DNA of 18,425 nt from Coraliomargarita_B sp036735565 (lineage in GTDB: Bacteria; Verrucomicrobiota; Verrucomicrobiia; Opitutales; Coraliomargaritaceae): positions 1 to 18,425 of the forward strand of contig DAINOC010000053.1 in NCBI GenBank assembly GCA_036735565.1. Reading direction: 5' to 3'. Of the stretch, positions 15,107-18,425 are shown piece by piece. Each line of letters starts with the position of its first letter. Within the stretch, counting starts at the first letter, position 1. The notes beneath the pieces were generated by a model, which ran no database searches, had not been told where the DNA came from, and saw only the letters and a program-made list of their open reading frames with translations. A program made the position numbers and the translations under genes.

Positions 15107-15997
15107 TCACTCTTCTAAGAACGCCGCGATTTTTTCAAGTTCCGCCCATTCAGCGTCTTCTAGAACGTAATGGCCGCATTCCTTGAGGTAGCAAGTCTCC
15201 GCTTTGGGTAATAATTCCTTCCATCGCCGAAGAAAATGGTCGTTAAAACAGAAATCGCGACCGCCCCAGAAGAGAAGCACCGGCTTTTCCCGCAGCTTAC
15301 CCAATCCCGATTCCACCTCGGCAAGGGTCAGGTAAGAGGGGTGCGCCGCCCGTAGGGGAATGTCTTTCACAAAATGCCAAATGGCCACCCGGTTCTTCCA
15401 CGAGCGATAGGGCCAGAGAAACCCGCGCCGGACCGCCTTGGCCAGTGGCTTGCGGACCGACATCACCGCCGCCGGACCGGCAAAGGCATTTAATCCCCGG
15501 ATGAGCGCGGGGCCGAGGATGGGGATTTTCAGGCATGCGATGCGCAGGGGTATGCGCTTTGAGAGAAATCCCGCCGTATTCAGGAGGACGAGGCGCTGCA
15601 CGCGCTCGGGTTGCTGTCCAGCGAGCCCGCAACCGATCGCCCCACCCCAATCGTGCACGATCAGGTGATACGTATCGATCTGTAGATGGTCCACCAGGAA
15701 TGCCACATCCGCGATGCGTTGCTTCAGCGTGTATGGGTAATCCGCCGGTTTATCAGAAAGCCCGCAGCCGATGTGGTCCGGCACCACGCAGCGGAAACCG
15801 CGCCCGACGAGCAGATTGATGAGGCGGCGGAAGTAAAACGACCAGGTGGGGTTCCCGTGCAGTAAAATCACCACCGGCCCACGCCCCTCGTCGAGGTAGT
15901 GCAGGTTCGCCCCTCCGGGCAACGTGAGCAGGTTTCCGGCAAAGGGATACTCGACGCGGACGTCCAGCGGCAAGTCGGTGGCGGGTAGGTAACTCAT
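15107..15997 (-). CDS. oleB: OleB-like alpha/beta hydrolase (beta-lactone decarboxylase / haloalkane dehalogenase fold)
   Basis: The 296-residue protein is an alpha/beta hydrolase of the haloalkane-dehalogenase type. It has the oxyanion loop HGNPTWSF (48-54), nucleophile D116 in VHDWGGAIG, acid D248 in WGGRDFCF and base H276 in ECGHYVLEDA. OleB proteins use this Asp-nucleophile fold to remove CO2 from a beta-lactone and yield a cis-olefin. The ATG at 15997 overlaps the OleA stop by four bases (ATGA), which supports OleB over a true dehalogenase or epoxide hydrolase. A GTG at 16009 is an alternative start. Neither oleC nor oleD follows. A sensor kinase does. Confidence 0.75.
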   Translation of the reverse strand: MSYLPATDLPLDVRVEYPFAGNLLTLPGGANLHYLDEGRGPVVILLHGNPTWSFYFRRLINLLVGRGFRCVVPDHIGCGLSDKPADYPYTLKQRIADVAFLVDHLQIDTYHLIVHDWGGAIGCGLAGQQPERVQRLVLLNTAGFLSKRIPLRIACLKIPILGPALIRGLNAFAGPAAVMSVRKPLAKAVRRGFLWPYRSWKNRVAIWHFVKDIPLRAAHPSYLTLAEVESGLGKLREKPVLLFWGGRDFCFNDHFLRRWKELLPKAETCYLKECGHYVLEDAEWAELEKIAAFLEE

Positions 15998-17034
15998 GCA
16001 TCCGGCCACTCCACGGCCATCATTATACTGCTCAACCCGCTGCCGATCCCCAGCAGCGCTGCCCGCTGACCGGGACCATAGGCCCGGGCCTCCATGGCCA
16101 TGGCAAGGGTGATCGGACAGGAAACCGACCCCACATTACCCAGCGTTTCAAAAGTGGAAAAATCCTTTCCGAGATCGATCCGCAGCGCTGCGAAGAGTTC
16201 GCGCGTGTGGGCCTTGCCTACCTGGTGGGTGATCACGCGGTCCGGCGAATCGACCGACCAGCCGGTCAGGCCTAAAAACCGCTCCCAATTTCGCCGCGCC
16301 ACACGAATGCCGGCTTCCAACAGTTCCTCCGAATCGGTCAGCATCTCCAGCGCTTCACCGGCGCTGTCCCCCTGGCACAGCTCATTGGCCGACGTGTCCG
16401 TTTCGACCGCCGCTGCGGTGAGCATCGGGCAAGGCTTCTCAACCAAATCGGCCCGGCAGAGGACGGCAGCAACGGCACCCGCTCCGATCGTCAGGTTCGC
16501 AAAATACGGCTTGATCGTCTTTCGGGTCAGCTCCGGGTGCTGCAGCTGGTGAATCGTATTTTCCACGAGAGGCCTCCCGTTTTCACCGGAGCAGATGAGC
16601 GCCCTCTCAATCTGCCCGCACTCAATCAGACCGGCGGCAATCACCATGGCGTTGAGAAAGCCGAGGCAGGCATTGGAAACATCAAATATCTGGGTGTGCC
16701 CCGGAAGCCCCAGCAAGCGGTGCACGTAGGAGGCCGTCGCCGGCTCCAGGCGATCACGGCAAACGGCCGAGTGGATCAACAAGTCGATCTGCTCCGTCCG
16801 GAATGCGGATTGCGCCAAGACCGCGCGACCCGCCGCCGCCGAGGCTTCCGATGCCCGTGTGCCAGCGGGCCAGAAACGCCGCTCCTTTATGCCGGTCATC
16901 AACTCCAGCCGACCAGCTGGCAGCTTCAGCCGCTCGTAGAGTCCGGACAAACGCGCCTCCAGCTCCGCAGAGGTCCAGACCTCATCGGGCAGCGCATAGG
17001 CAATCGACTCGATGGCTACATTTTGGAATCGCAT
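15994..17034 (-). CDS. oleA: OleA-like 3-oxoacyl-ACP synthase III family condensing enzyme
   Basis: OleA joins two fatty acyl-CoAs head to head into a 2-alkyl-3-ketoacid. This 346-residue thiolase-fold protein carries nucleophile C123 in DVSNACLGFLNAMV, H270 in ITHQVGKAH and N300 in ETLGNVGSVSCP. It also has the RDRLEPATAS motif with E97, the position of the glutamate that OleA contributes across the dimer. The NACLG surroundings of the cysteine and the EPATA block set it apart from FabH. I chose ATG 17034, which gives the family start MRFQNVAIESIAYALP. The upstream frame to 17058 adds eight residues. It lies 43 bp downstream of the VOC gene and overlaps the OleB-like gene. Confidence 0.8.
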   Translation of the reverse strand: MRFQNVAIESIAYALPDEVWTSAELEARLSGLYERLKLPAGRLELMTGIKERRFWPAGTRASEASAAAGRAVLAQSAFRTEQIDLLIHSAVCRDRLEPATASYVHRLLGLPGHTQIFDVSNACLGFLNAMVIAAGLIECGQIERALICSGENGRPLVENTIHQLQHPELTRKTIKPYFANLTIGAGAVAAVLCRADLVEKPCPMLTAAAVETDTSANELCQGDSAGEALEMLTDSEELLEAGIRVARRNWERFLGLTGWSVDSPDRVITHQVGKAHTRELFAALRIDLGKDFSTFETLGNVGSVSCPITLAMAMEARAYGPGQRAALLGIGSGLSSIMMAVEWPDA

Positions 17035-17077
17035 GATGTTAACTCGGCAAAAAGGCAATCAGGACAAGCCCGCCGCT

Positions 17078-17545
17078 TCAAGCGACTCTTTTTTGAGCAA
17101 AACAACGGGGCCGCCGGAACGATGGATCACCAGGACTGCCAATAATCCATTGCCAGTGACCGTTCTTCCGCTCAACCAGATCCCATAAGTTGCCATAGAG
17201 GTCCGCGAAGACGACCACTTTACCATAGATCTCGACCCGAGGCGCTTCCATGAACGTCACACCCGCATCACGAAGCCGGGCATATTTTTGATCAAAATCC
17301 TCTACCTCGAGAAAAAACGATACCCGCCCGCCGTTCGGATCACCGACCCTCGGCTGCTCCCGCTCGTTCTTGGCTTTTGCGAGGAGAAGGCAGGTCTCAC
17401 TGTGAGCAGAGGTGGCCATGCGCACCCAGCGTTTGACGGGCGACAGCGCCGTGTTCTCAACCAGATGAAAGCCGAGTGCCTGGGTGTAGTATTCAATCGC
17501 CTCGTCGTAATCCCGGGCGACCAGAGTAACCAGTGAGAGCTTCAT
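17078..17545 (-). CDS. VOC (glyoxalase/bleomycin-resistance) superfamily protein
   Basis: The 155-residue protein carries one beta-alpha-beta-beta-beta VOC unit pair. It begins MKLSLVTLVARDYDEAIEYYTQALGF and ends its core with VVFADLYGNLWDLVER. Members bind a metal or small substrate, but the first-strand His usual in metal-dependent enzymes is absent here. The reaction is therefore unknown and could be a binding or resistance role. About 27 residues extend past the core and are Pro/Arg/Lys rich. I preferred ATG 17545. The frame stays open upstream to 17665, but that part is not VOC-like. It lies in the same direction as oleA. Confidence 0.8.
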   Translation of the reverse strand: MKLSLVTLVARDYDEAIEYYTQALGFHLVENTALSPVKRWVRMATSAHSETCLLLAKAKNEREQPRVGDPNGGRVSFFLEVEDFDQKYARLRDAGVTFMEAPRVEIYGKVVVFADLYGNLWDLVERKNGHWQWIIGSPGDPSFRRPRCFAQKRVA

Positions 17546-17680
17546 TCGATTGCTTGTCGTGGAAAGCCGGATGCTACGCGACTCGGAAATAAAGCGCTTT
17601 CGCAGAATGCTAAACAAGATCAAAAATAAACAGCTCGACCCGGCATTTCTCTGCAGATGAGGCACCCGAGCAAATTCCAG

Positions 17681-18409
17681 TTACTTAATCCCCCCGAAGG
17701 CCGCAAAACATGAGTTTTTGTGGAGTATCTCTACCGAACGGAAGCCCACGCGCCGCAACATTTCCATCTGAAACGTAACAGAGCGAGGCGAGTCTTCCTT
17801 CTCAATATAAGACAGAACTTCATCACGATAGCCCACCCCACCAAGGGCCTCAAGATAGTCTGCATAACGGCCCCACATTAGATCATTGATCGCTGTATTT
17901 TCTTGAACCACCAGATCTGTTATCCAAAAGCTTCCACCGGGACGTAATAGCCCAAAGACCTTTTCAAAGGCAGATTCCCAGTCAGCATCCGCCCGCAGGT
18001 GATGCAGCACGGCCGCCGCCAATATCACGTCATAATTTTCCATTTTTAGGGGCATCGTGCGAAAATCACCCTCAAAGGACCGTATCTCCGTGATGCCCTC
18101 CTTTCGAATTCGCTCCTCAGCCCGCTCCAGCATGGGTCGACTGATATCGCAAAGATCACAGGCAAAGGCAGCAGGATACGCCTGAATCAGGCGCAGGGTA
18201 TTGTTCCCGGCACCGCAGCCGATGTCCAAGACCCGCCGGATCAAGGGCGTCGCTGCTACCGCCGCCAGGGTGATCAACTCCATGGCGAGTGGGGCATCGA
18301 TCGTGGCCGACTGTCCCGTTTCCAAATTGGAGAAACGCTCCACATCGGCATCAAACCGAGCTCGTATCTCGTCAATCGAGGATTTGTTGGTCATGTCTTT
18401 TACGTTCAT
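17681..18409 (-). CDS. Class I SAM-dependent methyltransferase
   Basis: The 242-residue protein has SAM-binding motif I VLDIGCGAGNNTLRL at 60-74, a following acidic strand (CDISRPMLERAEERI), and motif IV-like NYDVILAAAVLHHL (125-138). The post-motif LLRPGGSFWITDL segment is the next conserved block. The N-terminal FDADVERFSNLETGQSATID opening resembles a CmoA-like group of methyltransferases, but the substrate is not certain. ATG 18409 is near the window edge. A second ATG six codons in (18394) is also possible. Its upstream promoter is outside the window. A 135-bp space with no visible gene separates it from the VOC gene. Base use looks somewhat AT-richer than in its neighbours. Confidence 0.85.
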   Translation of the reverse strand: MNVKDMTNKSSIDEIRARFDADVERFSNLETGQSATIDAPLAMELITLAAVAATPLIRRVLDIGCGAGNNTLRLIQAYPAAFACDLCDISRPMLERAEERIRKEGITEIRSFEGDFRTMPLKMENYDVILAAAVLHHLRADADWESAFEKVFGLLRPGGSFWITDLVVQENTAINDLMWGRYADYLEALGGVGYRDEVLSYIEKEDSPRSVTFQMEMLRRVGFRSVEILHKNSCFAAFGGIK

Positions 18410-18425
18410 TTGTAGAGAGTTGAAT

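Noticed and set aside
14401..15186. 261-residue plus-strand open frame opposite the histidine kinase
   Set aside because: It is antisense to PAS-domain coding sequence, crosses the gene end, and shows no family pattern.

Overview
The window reads as a piece of a GC-rich bacterial chromosome, most likely from Verrucomicrobiota (Opitutae-like). That placement is an inference. It rests on an OleA/OleB pair, an Lrp regulator coupled to an aminotransferase, a ketosynthase–ACP–CrtI-like cluster, and 7-bp-period intergenic repeats of a kind I associate with this phylum. No rRNA or tRNA gene was seen. Two runs of exactly 100 N (5958-6057 and 10479-10578) are assembly gaps, so the true distances there are unknown.

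Layout. (1) 15-4268, minus strand: galE, a secreted SOUL/heme-binding-like protein overlapping a family 2 glycosyltransferase, then grpE and dnaJ three bases apart. (2) 4396-7483, plus strand: a KAS II-like ketosynthase with an intact Cys-His-Lys-His set, a small acyl carrier protein, an assembly gap, and a phytoene-desaturase-like FAD oxidoreductase. This looks like a small dedicated acyl or polyene pathway divergent from galE. (3) 7484-7933: a 450-bp gene-free stretch with a 48-bp direct repeat, a 25-bp palindrome and an operator-like inverted repeat. (4) 7934-8625: a Phd-type antitoxin and PIN toxin with a 4-bp overlap. (5) 8808-10358, minus: the two-domain GTPase Der, bordered on both sides by heptanucleotide repeat arrays (consensus about GTTSGAY). 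The larger array runs into the second gap. (6) 10603-15033, minus: a nine-hundred-residue hybrid histidine kinase, an Lrp/AsnC regulator and a PLP aminotransferase, the last two joined by a TGATG overlap. (7) 15107-18409, minus: a methyltransferase, a VOC-fold protein, OleA and OleB. The oleA/oleB pair has a 4-bp overlap.

How the genes fit together. Two separate loci encode Claisen-type thiolase-fold enzymes: KS-ACP-oxidoreductase on the plus strand and OleA-OleB on the minus strand. OleA condenses two acyl-CoAs, and OleB decarboxylates the beta-lactone that OleC and OleD produce in the known long-chain olefin pathway. No oleC or oleD lies in the window, so either they are elsewhere or this pair does something else. 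Most gene starts lack a recognisable Shine-Dalgarno sequence, and several gene pairs overlap by 1 or 4 bp, which points to translational coupling. The least explained items are the KS-ACP-CrtI-like cluster, the oleAB pair without CD, and the heptamer arrays.
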